A DNA stretch of 64,000 nucleotides from Ancylobacter sonchi. Its GTDB lineage: Bacteria > Pseudomonadota > Alphaproteobacteria > Rhizobiales > Xanthobacteraceae. The number at the start of each line of letters is the position of its first letter. The stretch's first letter is position 1. Under the pieces are notes generated by a model, which did no database searches, was not told the DNA's origin, and saw only the letters and a program-made list of their open reading frames with translations. Where the stretch lies: contig NZ_JAHBGF010000016.1 in assembly GCF_018390695.1 (NCBI RefSeq), positions 1 to 64,000 on the forward strand, in the 5' to 3' direction. Both the position numbers and the translations under genes were made by a program. Below, piece by piece: positions 26,856-37,178 of the stretch.

Positions 26856-28030
26856 TGGTGCGTCGTGGGGGATCGGACACGGATCGGACACTGGTGGCGA
26901 CCCGGACGGGAGCGCGTGGAAGCGGGACGACGGCTCAGGCGGCCCCGGCGGCCCGCTGGCTGCCTCCCGACACCGAAACGCCCGGCCAGACCGTACTCGC
27001 CTTCGACGACAACCGGCTGGCCAGCCTGCTGTTCGGCAATTACGGACAGAACCTCGCCACCATCGAGCGACGGCTCGACATCGTCGCCGAGCAGCGTGGC
27101 AACCATGTCACGCTGGAAGGCCCGCGCGAGGCCTGCGACCAGGCGCGCCACGTGCTCGAAACCCTCTATGCAAGGCTGAAAAAGGGCGGCGAGATCGCCC
27201 CCGGCGACGTCGAGGGCGTGCTGCGCGAGGCGGCTTCCCAAGGCTTCCTGTTCGACTTCGACCCGGCGACCAAGAAGCAGAGCTTCGACGAGATCCAGCT
27301 GCGACGCCGCCCGGTGCGCGCCCGCACCCTGGCGCAGGACGCCTATATCCGCGCGCTGAAGCGGCAGACGCTGGTGTTCGGCGTCGGCCCGGCCGGCACC
27401 GGCAAGACCTGGCTGGCGGTCGCCTATGCGGTGCACCTGCTGGAGCGCCGCGTGGTCGACAAGCTGATCCTGTCGCGCCCGGCGGTGGAAGCGGGCGAGC
27501 GGCTGGGCTTCCTGCCCGGCGACATGAAGGAGAAGGTCGACCCGTATCTGCGGCCGATCTACGACGCGCTGCACGATCTGATGGACCGCAATTTCGTCGA
27601 GCGGGCGCTGACCTCCGGCGAGATCGAGATCGCGCCGCTGGCCTTCATGCGCGGGCGCACGCTGGCCAATGCCTGCGTCATCCTCGACGAGGCGCAGAAC
27701 ACCACCTCGATGCAGATGAAGATGTTCCTCACCCGCCTGGGCGAGAACTCGCACATGATCATCACCGGCGACCCCAGCCAGATCGACCTGCCGCCCGGCC
27801 AGGTGTCCGGGCTCGGCGAGGCGGTGTCGCTGCTGCGCGACGTCGAGGGGGTCGAGGTGTGCCACTTCGAGGCCTCCGACGTGGTGCGCCACGAGCTGGT
27901 CGGCCGCATCGTCGCCGCCTATGACGGCAAGGCCGCCGCCATCCGCCGGGCCGCCACGCCGGCGCGGGAGCCGGCACCGGCGCCGGTCATCGAGGCCGTG
28001 CCGCCCCCCACGGAGGAACCGCCGCAATGA
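26855..28030 (+). CDS. phoH: PhoH-family ATPase
   Basis: 391 residues. Walker A is GPAGTGKT in VFGVGPAGTGKTWLAVAYAV, Walker B is CVILDEAQNTT, and DRNFVERAL and MIITGDPSQIDLP follow. An N-terminal KH-like RNA-binding region precedes the ATPase. PhoH-like proteins usually adjoin ybeY and are thought to act with it in RNA metabolism. The gene overlaps miaB and ybeY by one and four bases. The Ala/Pro-rich tail (PAREPAPAPVIEAVPPP) is disordered. Confidence 0.95.
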
Positions 28031-28545
28031 GCGAGGACTTCGCCATCGAGGTCGACGTGCTGGCCACCGCCGATCAGTGGTCGGCGCATCCCGGCGCCGC
28101 CGAGCTGGTGACGCGGGCAATCCGCGCCGCCCATGCCGGGGCGATGGCGGAGTACGATCTCGGCCTCGAGAGCGGCGAGGTGGCGGTGATGCTGACCGAC
28201 GACGCCGGCATCCGCACGCTCAATCGCGACTGGCGCTCCAAGGACAAGGCGACAAACGTGCTATCATTCCCGACGCCGCAGGTGGCGCGGGAGGCCGGAG
28301 AGCCCCATCTGGGCGATATCGCCATCGCCCATGAAACCGTCGCCCGCGAGGCGGCCGCCGAGGAGAAGAGCTTCGACGACCACCTGACGCATCTCGCCGT
28401 TCACGGCATGCTGCATCTGCTCGGCTTCGACCACGAGACGCCGGACGAGGCCGAGGAGATGGAAGCGATGGAGCGGCGGATCTTGTCCGGCCTCGGCATC
28501 GCCGATCCCTATGCCGAGACCGAACCTGTTCATCAAACCCACTAG
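28027..28545 (+). CDS. ybeY: Endoribonuclease YbeY
   Basis: 172 residues. The metal site HLAVHGMLHLLGFDHE (HxxxHxxxxxH) near residue 120 is the hallmark of this family. The N-terminal part contains LTDDAGIRTLNRDWRSKDKATNVLSFP. YbeY matures the 3' end of 16S rRNA and takes part in ribosome quality control. It is coupled to phoH by an ATGA overlap and followed six bases later by the CBS-domain gene. Confidence 0.96.
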   Translation: MSEDFAIEVDVLATADQWSAHPGAAELVTRAIRAAHAGAMAEYDLGLESGEVAVMLTDDAGIRTLNRDWRSKDKATNVLSFPTPQVAREAGEPHLGDIAIAHETVAREAAAEEKSFDDHLTHLAVHGMLHLLGFDHETPDEAEEMEAMERRILSGLGIADPYAETEPVHQTH

Positions 28546-28551
28546 AAGGCC

Positions 28552-29814
28552 ATGTCCGACCCTGTTTCCAACCCCGTCTCCAAGACGCTGCCCCCCGCCG
28601 ACGCCAGCGACGGGCCAAGTATAAGTTCCTCCCCGCTTCCCGCCGAGCCGCGCGCCAGCGAGGGGCGGGGAGGATTGCTCGACCGGCTGCGCCACCTGAT
28701 CGGCGGATGGCGGACCACCGGTTCGCTGCGCAGCGATCTCGCAGAGGCGTTGGCCTCCAATGCCGATATCAGCGCCGACCTGTCGGCGACCGAGCGCGCG
28801 ATGCTGAAAAGCATCCTCGAGCTGCGCGAGCAGCGGGTGGGCGACCTGATGGTGCCCCGCGCCGATATCGTCGCGGTGCAGAAGGACATTCCGCTCGGCG
28901 AGTTGCTCGCGGTGTTCGCCGATGCCGGCCATTCCCGCCTCGTGGTCTATGACGACACGCTCGACGACCCGGTGGGGATGGTCCATATCCGCGACCTCGT
29001 CACCTATCTGACCCAGCGCGCCATGACCTCGCGTCCGCCCGCCGCGCTCGGCCGTCCGCGCCCGCCGCGGCCCGAGCCGGGCGAGAACCGGGGCGATGCG
29101 AAGCTGGCGCCGGCCTTCAACCTCAAGGCGATCGACCTGTCCGCCTCGCTGAGCGCGGCGCGGCTGATCCGCCGGCTGCTGTTCGTGCCGCCCTCCATGC
29201 CGTCCATCGAGCTGCTGGCCAGCATGCAGGCGAGCCGCATCCATCTCGCCCTCGTCATCGACGAATATGGCGGCACCGACGGCATCGTCTCGATGGAGGA
29301 CCTCGTCGAGGAGATCGTCGGCGACATCGAGGACGAGCACGACGACGACGAGGCGCCGATGATCGCCCGCCAGGCGGATGGCAGCTACATCGCCGATGCC
29401 CGCGCCGGCCTCGACGAGGTGGCCGAGATGGTCGACCCGGCCTTCGCCACCGGCGAGGAGGCCGAGGAGGTCGACACGCTGGGCGGCCTGCTGGTGACGC
29501 TCGCCGGCCGGGTGCCGGTGCGCGGCGAGATCGTCTCCGGCCCGGGCGCCTTCGAGATCGAGGTGCTCGACGCCGATCCGCGCCGGGTGAAGCGGCTGCG
29601 CATCTCGCCCGCCCGCGGCAACGGCCATGCGGGGCGCGATGCCGTCGAGCGGCCGGCCGACGAGCCCGCCGCGCCTTCGGCCAGCCTGCCGCCGCCGGCC
29701 CAGCAGGCCGGCACCGACCCGCGTGTGGCGGATCCGCGCCTCGTGGATCCGCGCGCGGCCGAAAACCGTGCGGCCGAAAACCGTGCGGCTCTGCGCGGCC
29801 CCGATGCGGCGTGA
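28552..29814 (+). CDS. CorC/TlyC-type CBS-domain protein
   Basis: 420 residues. Two CBS domains (residues about 95-250, LMVPRADIVAVQKDIPLGELL and the EYGGTDGIVSMEDLVEEIVGDIEDEHD signature) and a CorC_HlyC transporter-associated domain follow an N-terminal linker. There is no membrane DUF21 domain, so this is the soluble, YbeX-like class. YbeX in E. coli is linked to ribosome metabolism and Mg/Co homeostasis. The C-terminus has near-duplicated short repeats (AENRA twice, coded by a 15-bp direct repeat). Confidence 0.9.
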   Translation: MSDPVSNPVSKTLPPADASDGPSISSSPLPAEPRASEGRGGLLDRLRHLIGGWRTTGSLRSDLAEALASNADISADLSATERAMLKSILELREQRVGDLMVPRADIVAVQKDIPLGELLAVFADAGHSRLVVYDDTLDDPVGMVHIRDLVTYLTQRAMTSRPPAALGRPRPPRPEPGENRGDAKLAPAFNLKAIDLSASLSAARLIRRLLFVPPSMPSIELLASMQASRIHLALVIDEYGGTDGIVSMEDLVEEIVGDIEDEHDDDEAPMIARQADGSYIADARAGLDEVAEMVDPAFATGEEAEEVDTLGGLLVTLAGRVPVRGEIVSGPGAFEIEVLDADPRRVKRLRISPARGNGHAGRDAVERPADEPAAPSASLPPPAQQAGTDPRVADPRLVDPRAAENRAAENRAALRGPDAA

Positions 29815-31486
29815 CACGTTGCCGGCCGGCGCGGCCGGGCCGTCGGGCGACCGCTCGGTGGCCGGCCGTCCGGCAAGCGGCCTGCTCGATCGCTTCGTCG
29901 GCCTGCTGCGACACGGCTCCCTCCGGCGGCGGGGGCTGATCGCGCTGGCCGCCGGAGCGGTCTCGGCACTCGCCATGCCGCCCTTCGGGCTGTGGCCGCT
30001 GCTGGCGCTGACCTTGCCGGTGCTGGTGCTGCTGCTCGACGGCGTGCGCGCGCGCGCCACGGGAGTGCGCGCGGCATTTGGGCCGGCCTTCGGGCTCGGC
30101 TGGTGCTTCGGCCTCGGCTATTTCGTCGCCGGGCTGTGGTGGATCGGCGCCGCCTTCCTGGTGCAGGCCGACGATTTCGCCTGGCTGATGCCGTTCGCCG
30201 TGCTCGGCCTGCCGGCCTATCTCGCGCTCTATACCGGGCTCGGCGCCAGCGCCTGCATGCTGCTATGGCCGCGCGGGCCGGCGCGCTTCCTCGGCTTCGC
30301 GGCGCTGATGACCGGCACTGAGTGGCTGCGCGGCACGCTGCTCACCGGCTTCCCGTGGAACAATTTCGGCTACGCGCTGGGCAACGACCTGAATTTCGCC
30401 CAGTCGAGCGCAGTGTTCGGCGTTGCCGGGCTGTGCCTCGTGACCCTCGCCTGCCTGTCGACGCCGGCGGCGCTGGTCGACGGCTCCCGCTCCCGGTGGG
30501 CGCGCCTCGGGCCGCCACTCGCCGCCGCGCTGGTGCTGGCGGGGATGTGGCTCGGCGGCGCCTGGCGCCTCGCCCATGTCGAGGTCGGCACGGTGCCCGG
30601 CGTCAAGCTGCGGCTGATGCAGCCCGACCTGCCGCAGGACCAGAAATTCCGCTACGAGGCCCGACGCGAGGTAATGGACCTCTACATCGCCACCAGCGAG
30701 AGCGCCGGCGGGCTCGACGGCATCACCCATCTGTTCTGGCCGGAATCGGCCTTCCCGTTCTTCCTCGAGCGCGAGCCCGAGGCGCTGGCGCGGCTGCGCA
30801 CCATGCTGCCGCCGGGCACGACGCTGATCACCGGCGCCGGCCGGCTGCAGGAACGGCCGAACCAGCGCCCGGCGATCTATAACAGCCTGCTCGCGCTCGA
30901 TTCACAGGGGCGGACGATCGCCACCGCCGACAAGGTGCATCTCGTTCCGTTCGGCGAATACCTACCGTTCCAGGAAACGCTGGAAGCGCTGGGCTTGCAG
31001 CAACTGACGCGTGTGCGCGGTGGTTTTTCGGCCGCGACGGACCGAAAACCGATGGAAATTTCGGGATTGCCCCCGGTCCTACCGTTAATATGTTACGAAG
31101 CAATATTCCCCGCCGAAATTGTATCGGTAAGCAATTCCTATGAATTGCATCGTCAGGGCCTATTACTAAACGTCAGCAATGATGCCTGGTTCGGCGACAC
31201 GCCCGGACCGTTCCAGCATTTCGAGCAGGCCCGCATGCGCGCGATCGAAGAGGGATTACCGCTGGTCCGCGCTACGAATAACGGCATTTCGGCCATTGTC
31301 GATCCGCTCGGACGCGTGATCGGCCTTCTACCGTTGGGTGCGCGCGGCGTGCTTGATGGCGCATTGCCGCAAGCACTTCCGCGCACCATTTATGCCAATA
31401 TTGGCAATCTTGTATCCAACTTCCTCGCGACGCTGTTTCTGCTACTCGCCTTTGCATCGCAACGAGGATATACACGTGCAGATTGA
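29804..31486 (+). CDS. lnt: Apolipoprotein N-acyltransferase Lnt
   Basis: 560 residues from the ATG at 29804, overlapping the previous stop by 11 bases. Six or more N-terminal helices are followed by a carbon-nitrogen-hydrolase domain. The catalytic triad is visible as Glu in FWPESAFPFF, Lys in DKVHLVPFGEYLPF, and Cys in LICYEAIFP. Lnt adds the third acyl chain to lipoproteins in the inner membrane. The last 450 bases are noticeably less GC-rich than the rest of the gene. Confidence 0.95.
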   Translation: MRRDTLPAGAAGPSGDRSVAGRPASGLLDRFVGLLRHGSLRRRGLIALAAGAVSALAMPPFGLWPLLALTLPVLVLLLDGVRARATGVRAAFGPAFGLGWCFGLGYFVAGLWWIGAAFLVQADDFAWLMPFAVLGLPAYLALYTGLGASACMLLWPRGPARFLGFAALMTGTEWLRGTLLTGFPWNNFGYALGNDLNFAQSSAVFGVAGLCLVTLACLSTPAALVDGSRSRWARLGPPLAAALVLAGMWLGGAWRLAHVEVGTVPGVKLRLMQPDLPQDQKFRYEARREVMDLYIATSESAGGLDGITHLFWPESAFPFFLEREPEALARLRTMLPPGTTLITGAGRLQERPNQRPAIYNSLLALDSQGRTIATADKVHLVPFGEYLPFQETLEALGLQQLTRVRGGFSAATDRKPMEISGLPPVLPLICYEAIFPAEIVSVSNSYELHRQGLLLNVSNDAWFGDTPGPFQHFEQARMRAIEEGLPLVRATNNGISAIVDPLGRVIGLLPLGARGVLDGALPQALPRTIYANIGNLVSNFLATLFLLLAFASQRGYTRAD

Positions 31487-31591
31487 TCGACGTGTGCGCG
31501 TAGTTTGCCTAGACTGCCTGCCCTGATCGATGCGCTTTCCCTACTCGCTGCGGGCAGGGGAGGTATTTTTTTGTCCGTTTCGGGGAAGCCG

Positions 31592-32002
31592 ATGACCAAG
31601 AAGTCTCCCAACCCAATTGATAAGCATGTTGGTAGCAGGGTGCGCATGCGCCGGATGATGATCAACATGAGTCAGGAAAAGCTGGGAGAAAGCTTAGGGA
31701 TTACTTTTCAGCAGATTCAGAAATACGAAAAGGGCACCAACCGCATCGGCGCCAGCCGGCTGCAGCACATCTCGACCGTGCTGGCCGTGCCGGTTGCGTT
31801 CTTTTTCGAGGGTGCGCCCAGCACCGGCACCGTCGCGCCCGGCTTCGCCGAGGACAGCTCGCCGGCCTATGTGGCTGATTTCCTCGCCACCTCCGAAGGC
31901 CTGGCGCTTACCCGCGCTTTCACCCGCATCTCCGATCCCAAGGTGCGTCGCCGGATCGTCGACCTCGTCGAGACCCTTGCCGACCAGGGCGGTGCGGCCT
32001 GA
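31592..32002 (+). CDS. Xre-type helix-turn-helix regulator upstream of metK
   Basis: 136 residues from the ATG at 31592. The Cro/CI HTH spans residues about 12-65 ([37 protein letters not shown]). The C-terminal half ([34 protein letters not shown]) is a helical dimerisation-like domain. The lnt-xre-metK-trmB order is widespread in alphaproteobacteria. The first third has lower GC than the last third. The target is unknown. Confidence 0.92.
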   Translation: MTKKSPNPIDKHVGSRVRMRRMMINMSQEKLGESLGITFQQIQKYEKGTNRIGASRLQHISTVLAVPVAFFFEGAPSTGTVAPGFAEDSSPAYVADFLATSEGLALTRAFTRISDPKVRRRIVDLVETLADQGGAA

Positions 32003-32123
32003 TCGCGCCGTTCGTTTTTCCGAACAAATTCGTCCGGAAAACTTGACCTGCCTCATCCGTGTTGCCAAAAAAGGCGGCCGGACGTTTTTTCGTTGCGCCG
32101 GCGATGAGATGAGGATCCGACGC

Positions 32124-33317
32124 ATGTCTCGACAAGACTATATTTTCACGAGCGAATCCGTTTCCGAGGGCCATCCCGATAAGGTCTGCGATCGTATTTC
32201 CGATGAAGTTGTCGATGCGTTCTTCCGCGAAGGCCCGAAGCTCGGCTGGGATCCGAGCCATCTGCGCGTCGCCTGCGAAACCCTCGCCACAACCAACCGG
32301 GTGGTGATCGCCGGCGAGACCCGCGGCCCGGCCGCCATTACCCGTGACTTCGTCACCCACATCGCCCGCCTCGCCATCAAGGATATCGGCTACGAGCAGG
32401 ACGGCTTCCACTGGGAAGACGCCGATATCGAGGTGCTGCTGCACGCCCAGTCGGTCGACATCGCCCAGGGCGTCGATTCGGCCGGCAACAAGGATGAAGG
32501 CGCCGGCGACCAGGGCATCATGTTCGGCTATGCCTGCCGCGAGACGCCGGAGCTGATGCCGGCGCCGATCTATTACGCGCACCGCATCCTGAAGCTGCTG
32601 GCCAATGCCCGCCACTCCGGCGAGAGCTCGGTGCTCGGCCCCGACGCCAAGAGCCAGGTGAGCGTGCGCTACGAAGGCGGCAAGCCGGTCGAGGTCACCC
32701 AGATCGTGCTGTCGACCCAGCATCTCGACGCCGACCTGTCGTCGCACGACGTGCGCGCCATCGTCGAACCCTATATCCGCGAGGCGCTGCCGGAAGGCTG
32801 GATCACCCCCGGCACCATCTGGCACGTCAACCCGACCGGCAAGTTCGTCATCGGCGGACCGGACGGCGATTGCGGGCTCACCGGCCGCAAGATCATCGTC
32901 GACACCTATGGCGGCGCGGCCCCGCATGGCGGCGGCGCCTTCTCCGGCAAGGACCCGACCAAGGTCGACCGCTCGGCCGCCTATGCCGCGCGCTACCTCG
33001 CCAAGAACGTGGTGGCGGCGGAAGTCGCCCAGCGCTGCACCATCCAGCTCGCCTACGCCATCGGCGTCTCCGACCCGCTCGCGGTCTATGTCGACCTGCA
33101 CGGCACCGGCGTGGTCGAGGAAGCCAAGCTGGAGAAGGTGCTGCGCGAGGTGATGAACCTGCGCCCGCGCGGCATCCGCGAGCATCTCGAGCTCAACAAG
33201 CCGATCTATGCCCGCACCGCCGCCTATGGCCATTTCGGCCGGGCGCCGGAAGAAGATGGCGGCTTCTCCTGGGAGCGCACCAACCTCGCCGCGGCGATCC
33301 GCGCGGCGGTGAGCTGA
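32124..33317 (+). CDS. metK: S-adenosylmethionine synthetase
   Basis: 397 residues from the ATG at 32124, with GAGATGAGG upstream. The motifs [38 protein letters not shown] and [22 protein letters not shown] are diagnostic. MetK joins methionine and ATP to give SAM, the cofactor of MiaB and TrmB encoded nearby. The 121-base gap after the HTH gene was checked for SAM riboswitch features and none was recognised. A terminator follows. Confidence 0.98.
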   Translation: MSRQDYIFTSESVSEGHPDKVCDRISDEVVDAFFREGPKLGWDPSHLRVACETLATTNRVVIAGETRGPAAITRDFVTHIARLAIKDIGYEQDGFHWEDADIEVLLHAQSVDIAQGVDSAGNKDEGAGDQGIMFGYACRETPELMPAPIYYAHRILKLLANARHSGESSVLGPDAKSQVSVRYEGGKPVEVTQIVLSTQHLDADLSSHDVRAIVEPYIREALPEGWITPGTIWHVNPTGKFVIGGPDGDCGLTGRKIIVDTYGGAAPHGGGAFSGKDPTKVDRSAAYAARYLAKNVVAAEVAQRCTIQLAYAIGVSDPLAVYVDLHGTGVVEEAKLEKVLREVMNLRPRGIREHLELNKPIYARTAAYGHFGRAPEEDGGFSWERTNLAAAIRAAVS

Positions 33318-33403
33318 GCGCACGCCGGGACCGGCCGTCGGCATAGGCCATCAGCATGGGCCATAGGCTCGTGCCGCTTGCGCCTTTTGATTCCTGATCT
33401 TAT

Positions 33404-33440
33404 GCGGGGCGGATCTGCGGGTCCGCCCCGCTTCGTTTTT
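33404..33440 (+). terminator. rho-independent terminator after metK
   Basis: GCGGGGCGGA (33404-33413) pairs with TCCGCCCCGC (33422-33431) over an eight-base loop and is followed by TTCGTTTTT. It separates metK from trmB. Confidence 0.9.
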
Positions 33441-33451
33441 CGGTAACGACC

Positions 33452-34195
33452 ATGATCAGCCCGGACGAGACCAGCCCGGACGAAACTCGCGCCGACGAGC
33501 ACGGCCACGACGCCGCCGCGTCCGGCACCGCCTTCTACGGCCGGCGCAAGGGCAAGCCGCTGCGCGCCCTGCAGGCCCAGCACCTCGAACAGGACCTGCC
33601 GCGCCTGCAGATCGACCTCGCCACGCTCGGCGAGGCCCCGCTCGCGGCGCTGTTCCCGGTGCCGGTCAGCGCGGTGCGGCTGGAGATCGGCTTCGGCGGC
33701 GGCGAGCACCTGCTTGCCGAGGCGGCGCAGCATCCCGGCATCGGTCATATCGGCGCCGAGGCCTTCGTGAACGGCGTCGCCAAGGCGACGACGGGCATCG
33801 TCGAGGCCGGGCTCGCCAATGTGCGGCTCTATGGCGACGACGTGGTGCCGCTGCTCGACGCGCTTCCCGCCGGCTCGCTGGAACGCATAGACCTGCTCTA
33901 TCCCGACCCCTGGCCGAAGCGCCGCCACTGGAAGCGCCGTTTCGTGCGCCCGGACAATATCGACCGCTTCGCCCGCCTGCTGGCGCCGGGCGGGCATTTC
34001 TGCTTCGCCACCGATGTCGAGGACTACGCCGCCTGGACGCTGCGCCACCTACTCGCCGATGCCCGCTTCGAATGGACCGCCCGCGTCGCCGACGACTGGC
34101 GCCGCCCCTTCGCCGGCTGGCCGGGCACCCGCTACGAGGCGAAGGCGCTGCGCGAGGGACGTATCCCGGGCTATTACGAGTTCCGCCGCATCTGA
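33452..34195 (+). CDS. trmB: tRNA (guanine-N7)-methyltransferase TrmB
   Basis: 247 residues. The SAM-binding motif is [16 protein letters not shown] and the tRNA methylation signature is [19 protein letters not shown]. It makes m7G46 in the variable loop of tRNAs. The first 40 residues are an acidic extension beyond the E. coli protein. It starts 11 bases after the T-tract of the metK terminator and so probably has its own promoter. Confidence 0.96.
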   Translation: MISPDETSPDETRADEHGHDAAASGTAFYGRRKGKPLRALQAQHLEQDLPRLQIDLATLGEAPLAALFPVPVSAVRLEIGFGGGEHLLAEAAQHPGIGHIGAEAFVNGVAKATTGIVEAGLANVRLYGDDVVPLLDALPAGSLERIDLLYPDPWPKRRHWKRRFVRPDNIDRFARLLAPGGHFCFATDVEDYAAWTLRHLLADARFEWTARVADDWRRPFAGWPGTRYEAKALREGRIPGYYEFRRI

Positions 34196-34272
34196 CTACC
34201 GCATAAGGTGGAACCCCAGCGCGCCGCGAACGTTATCGCCGGCATCACCGGGGTATGGCACAGGAGACGAGC

Positions 34273-34620
34273 ATGGCCGATCCGAATCCGCAGGAAGATT
34301 TCTCCAAGCTCACCGCCGACCTCGCCGCCCTGCGCGAGGACGTCGCCAAGCTCGCCGAATCGCTGGCCGCGCTCGCCAAGCAGGAAGGCGCCGCCGCCGC
34401 CGAGACGGTGAAGGAGAAGGTGCGCAGCGGCAAGGCGCAGGCCGAGGCCACCGCCGCCGGCCTGCTCGACGAGGGCGCGGCCGCCGTCGAGGACGCCAAG
34501 GCCTGCGCCTCCGCGCTGTGCCGCGACGCCAGTGGCGCCATCGAGCGCAATCCCTTCGCCGCGGTGGTCGCGGCGCTCGGCATCGGCTTCGTCTTCGGCC
34601 TGATCTCGCGGGGCCGGTGA
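34273..34620 (+). CDS. DUF883/ElaB-like membrane-anchored protein
   Basis: 115 residues from the ATG at 34273, preceded by CAGGAGACGAGC. The helical N-terminal part (FSKLTADLAALREDVAKLAESLAALA) is followed by an Ala-rich helix and a single C-terminal membrane segment (RNPFAAVVAALGIGFVFGLISRGR), the layout of ElaB/YqjD proteins that tether to the inner membrane and bind stationary-phase ribosomes. It overlaps the next gene by one base (TGATG). Confidence 0.8.
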   Translation: MADPNPQEDFSKLTADLAALREDVAKLAESLAALAKQEGAAAAETVKEKVRSGKAQAEATAAGLLDEGAAAVEDAKACASALCRDASGAIERNPFAAVVAALGIGFVFGLISRGR

Positions 34621-35024
34621 TGCTGAAGCTGCTGCTCGGTCTCGTCGGCGCGGAGGTCAATCTGGCGCTGCGCCGCACCGCGACGACCGCGCTGTTGCTG
34701 CTGCTCGGCGCGCTGCTGTTCGGCGGCGCGCTCATCGCCGCGATGGCGGCCTTGTTCATCGCGCTGGCCGAGGCTTACGACCCGCTGGTGGCGGCGCTGC
34801 TGATCGCGGCGCTGTGCTTCGTGCTCGGCACCGTCCTGCTGATCATCGCCTATGCGCGGCTGAAATCGCCGGCCCGCCGGCAGGCGCTGCCGCTGGTCGG
34901 CCTGCGGGCGGCGCCGATTCGCCCCGAGGCAGGCCCCGCCGAGCCGCCCTTCGCCGCCCAGACCGTGGTGGGGATTGCCGCGGTTGCGGCGATTGTCGGC
35001 CTTATTCTTGGCCGACGTATCTGA
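34620..35024 (+). CDS. YqjE/phage-holin-superfamily small membrane protein
   Basis: 134 residues with two strong membrane segments (about 20-45 and 50-80) and a third short one at the C-terminus. It is coupled to the DUF883-like gene by TGATG, matching the common yqjD-yqjE pairing. The function is unproven and a lytic role is not implied. Confidence 0.75.
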   Translation: MLKLLLGLVGAEVNLALRRTATTALLLLLGALLFGGALIAAMAALFIALAEAYDPLVAALLIAALCFVLGTVLLIIAYARLKSPARRQALPLVGLRAAPIRPEAGPAEPPFAAQTVVGIAAVAAIVGLILGRRI

Positions 35025-35269
35025 AACTCTCGGCTTCGTGCGCGACTCAGGCTGTTCCGAGGCCCGCCCCGTTCTTGCGGGAGCTGGCAAAAAGGAACAA
35101 TCTGCCCGCTGGCATTGGGAGGCCGCCTCGGCAGTCGCCCAGGAATCAGCCGCCCGGATGGTGGCCCCTCGGCTCGTAGCCAGTTGGGTAACTATTTGAG
35201 TGGCAATCTGGGCTATCGGCTGTCCGATCGGTTGCGGCTGACCACGCTTCGCCGCTGGAGGTTTTGGAT

Positions 35270-37054
35270 TTGACGTTTCGACGCTCGTCGCTGCGGCCGG
35301 GTGTGGCCGTACTCGCCCTGCTCACCGCCCTTGGCGGGGCGAGCGCGGCAAAGGCCGAGGCGCCGTCGGCGGCGCTGATCGCCCGCTCCTCGCCCGCCGG
35401 CAATTATCTCGCCGCCCGCCTCGCGCTCGCCGAGCGCGACACCGGTGCCGCCGCCGCCTATTACCGGGCGCTGGTGCGGGTGTTCCCGCGCAATGGCGAA
35501 ATCCTGGAGCGCGCCTTCCTCACCCTGCTCGCCGATGGCTCGATCGACGAGGCGGTGGAGCTCGCCCAGCGCATCGTGCGCATCGACCCCGAGCACGCGC
35601 TCGCCCGGCTGGTGCTCGGCGTGAAGGCGATCAAGGGCAAGCAATATGTCACCGCGCGCTCCAATCTGCGCCGTGCCGGCGACGGCGCCATCGCCGAACT
35701 GAACTCGACCCTGCTCAGCGCCTGGGCGCAGTTCGGCTCCGGCAATGCCCGCCAGGCGGTCGCCTCCATCGACGAATTGCAGGGGCCGGAATGGTATGCC
35801 GGCTTCAAGGCGCTGCATGCCGGGCTGATCCTCGACGCCGCCGGCATGCGCAAGGAAGCCGGCCAGCGGCTGGAACAGGCGGTGCGGGTCGATCCGCGCT
35901 CGCTGCGGGTCGTCGACGCCTATGCCCGCTGGGCCTCGCGCAGCGGCAACAAGAAGCTCGCGGTCGAGACCTACGAGGCCTATGACAAGGTGGCGCCGAA
36001 CGATCCGCTGGTGGAGCGCGCCATGGCGCAGCTCGACGCCGGCAAGACGCTGCCGCCGCTGATCGACACGCCGCAGGCCGGCGCCGCCGAGGTGATGTAC
36101 GGCCTCGGCGCCGCGCTCGGCCGCCAGGGCGGCGAAGACCTCGCCATGGTCTATCTGCAGCTCGGCCGCTGGCTCGATCCCTCGCATCCGCTGATCGAGG
36201 TGACGCTTGCCGACCTGTTCGAGAGCCTGAACAAGCATGACGAAGCCATCGCGCTGTTCCGCGCCGTGCCGGCCGATTCGCCGCTGAAGCTGAACGCCGA
36301 CATCCAGCTCGGCATCAACCTCAACGCCGCCGGCAAGAAGGACGAGGCCGAGAAGACGCTGGAAGAGGCGCTCGGCCGCAACCCCAAGGACCTGCGCGCC
36401 ATGATGGCGCTGGGCGACGTGCTGCGCGCCAACGAGCAGTTCGACCGCTCGGTGGAGATCTACACGCGGGCGATCGACCAGATCGGCACCCCGACCGGCC
36501 AGAACTGGATGCTGTTCTACTTCCGCGGCATCGGCTACGAGCGCACCAAGCAGTGGGCGAAGTCGGAAGCCGACCTGAAGAAGGCGCTGGAGCTGCGTCC
36601 CGACCAGCCGCACGTGCTGAACTATCTCGGCTATTCCTGGATCGACCAGGGCGTCAATCTCGACCAGGGCATGGAGATGATCCGCAAGGCGGTGACGCTC
36701 CGGCCGGATGACGGCTATTTCATCGACAGCCTCGGCTGGGCCTATTACCGCATCGGCAAATATGACGACGCGGTGCGCGAGCTGGAGCGGGCGGTCGAGC
36801 TGAAGCCGAACGAGGCTGTCATCAACGACCATCTCGGCGACGCCTACTGGAAGGTGGGGCGGCATCTGGAGGCCCGGTTCAAGTGGAACCATGCCCGCGA
36901 CCTCAACCCCGAGCCGGCCGACCTTGCCAAGATCGAGCGCAAGATCGCCGTCGGCCTCGACGAGGCGCAGAAGACCGAGGCGGCGCAGATTAACACCACC
37001 GCCGAGAAGCCGGCGACACCGCCGGCCGACAAGCCGGCCGGCCAGGGCGGCTGA
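35270..37054 (+). CDS. Exported tetratricopeptide-repeat protein
   Basis: 594 residues from a TTG at 35270, with GGAGG eight bases upstream; a TTG at 35264 is also in frame but too close to that site. A signal peptide ends around AKA. Many TPR units follow, for example YLAARLALAERDTGAAAAYYRALVR and LNYLGYSWIDQGVNLDQGMEMIRKAV. The family is a conserved alphaproteobacterial periplasmic TPR protein of unknown partner. The C-terminus is Pro/Ala-rich (PATPPADKPAGQGG). A strong terminator follows. Confidence 0.88.
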   Translation: MTFRRSSLRPGVAVLALLTALGGASAAKAEAPSAALIARSSPAGNYLAARLALAERDTGAAAAYYRALVRVFPRNGEILERAFLTLLADGSIDEAVELAQRIVRIDPEHALARLVLGVKAIKGKQYVTARSNLRRAGDGAIAELNSTLLSAWAQFGSGNARQAVASIDELQGPEWYAGFKALHAGLILDAAGMRKEAGQRLEQAVRVDPRSLRVVDAYARWASRSGNKKLAVETYEAYDKVAPNDPLVERAMAQLDAGKTLPPLIDTPQAGAAEVMYGLGAALGRQGGEDLAMVYLQLGRWLDPSHPLIEVTLADLFESLNKHDEAIALFRAVPADSPLKLNADIQLGINLNAAGKKDEAEKTLEEALGRNPKDLRAMMALGDVLRANEQFDRSVEIYTRAIDQIGTPTGQNWMLFYFRGIGYERTKQWAKSEADLKKALELRPDQPHVLNYLGYSWIDQGVNLDQGMEMIRKAVTLRPDDGYFIDSLGWAYYRIGKYDDAVRELERAVELKPNEAVINDHLGDAYWKVGRHLEARFKWNHARDLNPEPADLAKIERKIAVGLDEAQKTEAAQINTTAEKPATPPADKPAGQGG

Positions 37055-37110
37055 CCGGGGTCGAACGGATCCGAGCGGGACGGAGCTTCCGGCCGCTCTC
37101 CTGTGAAACA

Positions 37111-37155
37111 GCATCGCCGGCCAGGTGGCGTCACCTGGCCGGCGATGTGCTTTTG
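37111..37155. terminator. bidirectional terminator between TPR gene and doxX
   Basis: A perfect 15-base stem (37113-37127 with 37132-37146, ATCGCCGGCCAGGTG and its complement) closes over a GCGT loop. On the plus strand TGCTTTT follows. It serves the two convergent genes. Confidence 0.85.
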
Positions 37156-37178
37156 GGAGGTACTCAGGCGTCGGGCGT

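Noticed and set aside
32003-32123. SAM riboswitch before metK
   Set aside because: I looked for SAM-I, SAM-II and SAM/SAH-type conserved cores and could not find one; only a weak GCCGG/CCGGC dyad is present. A covariance-model search would be decisive.
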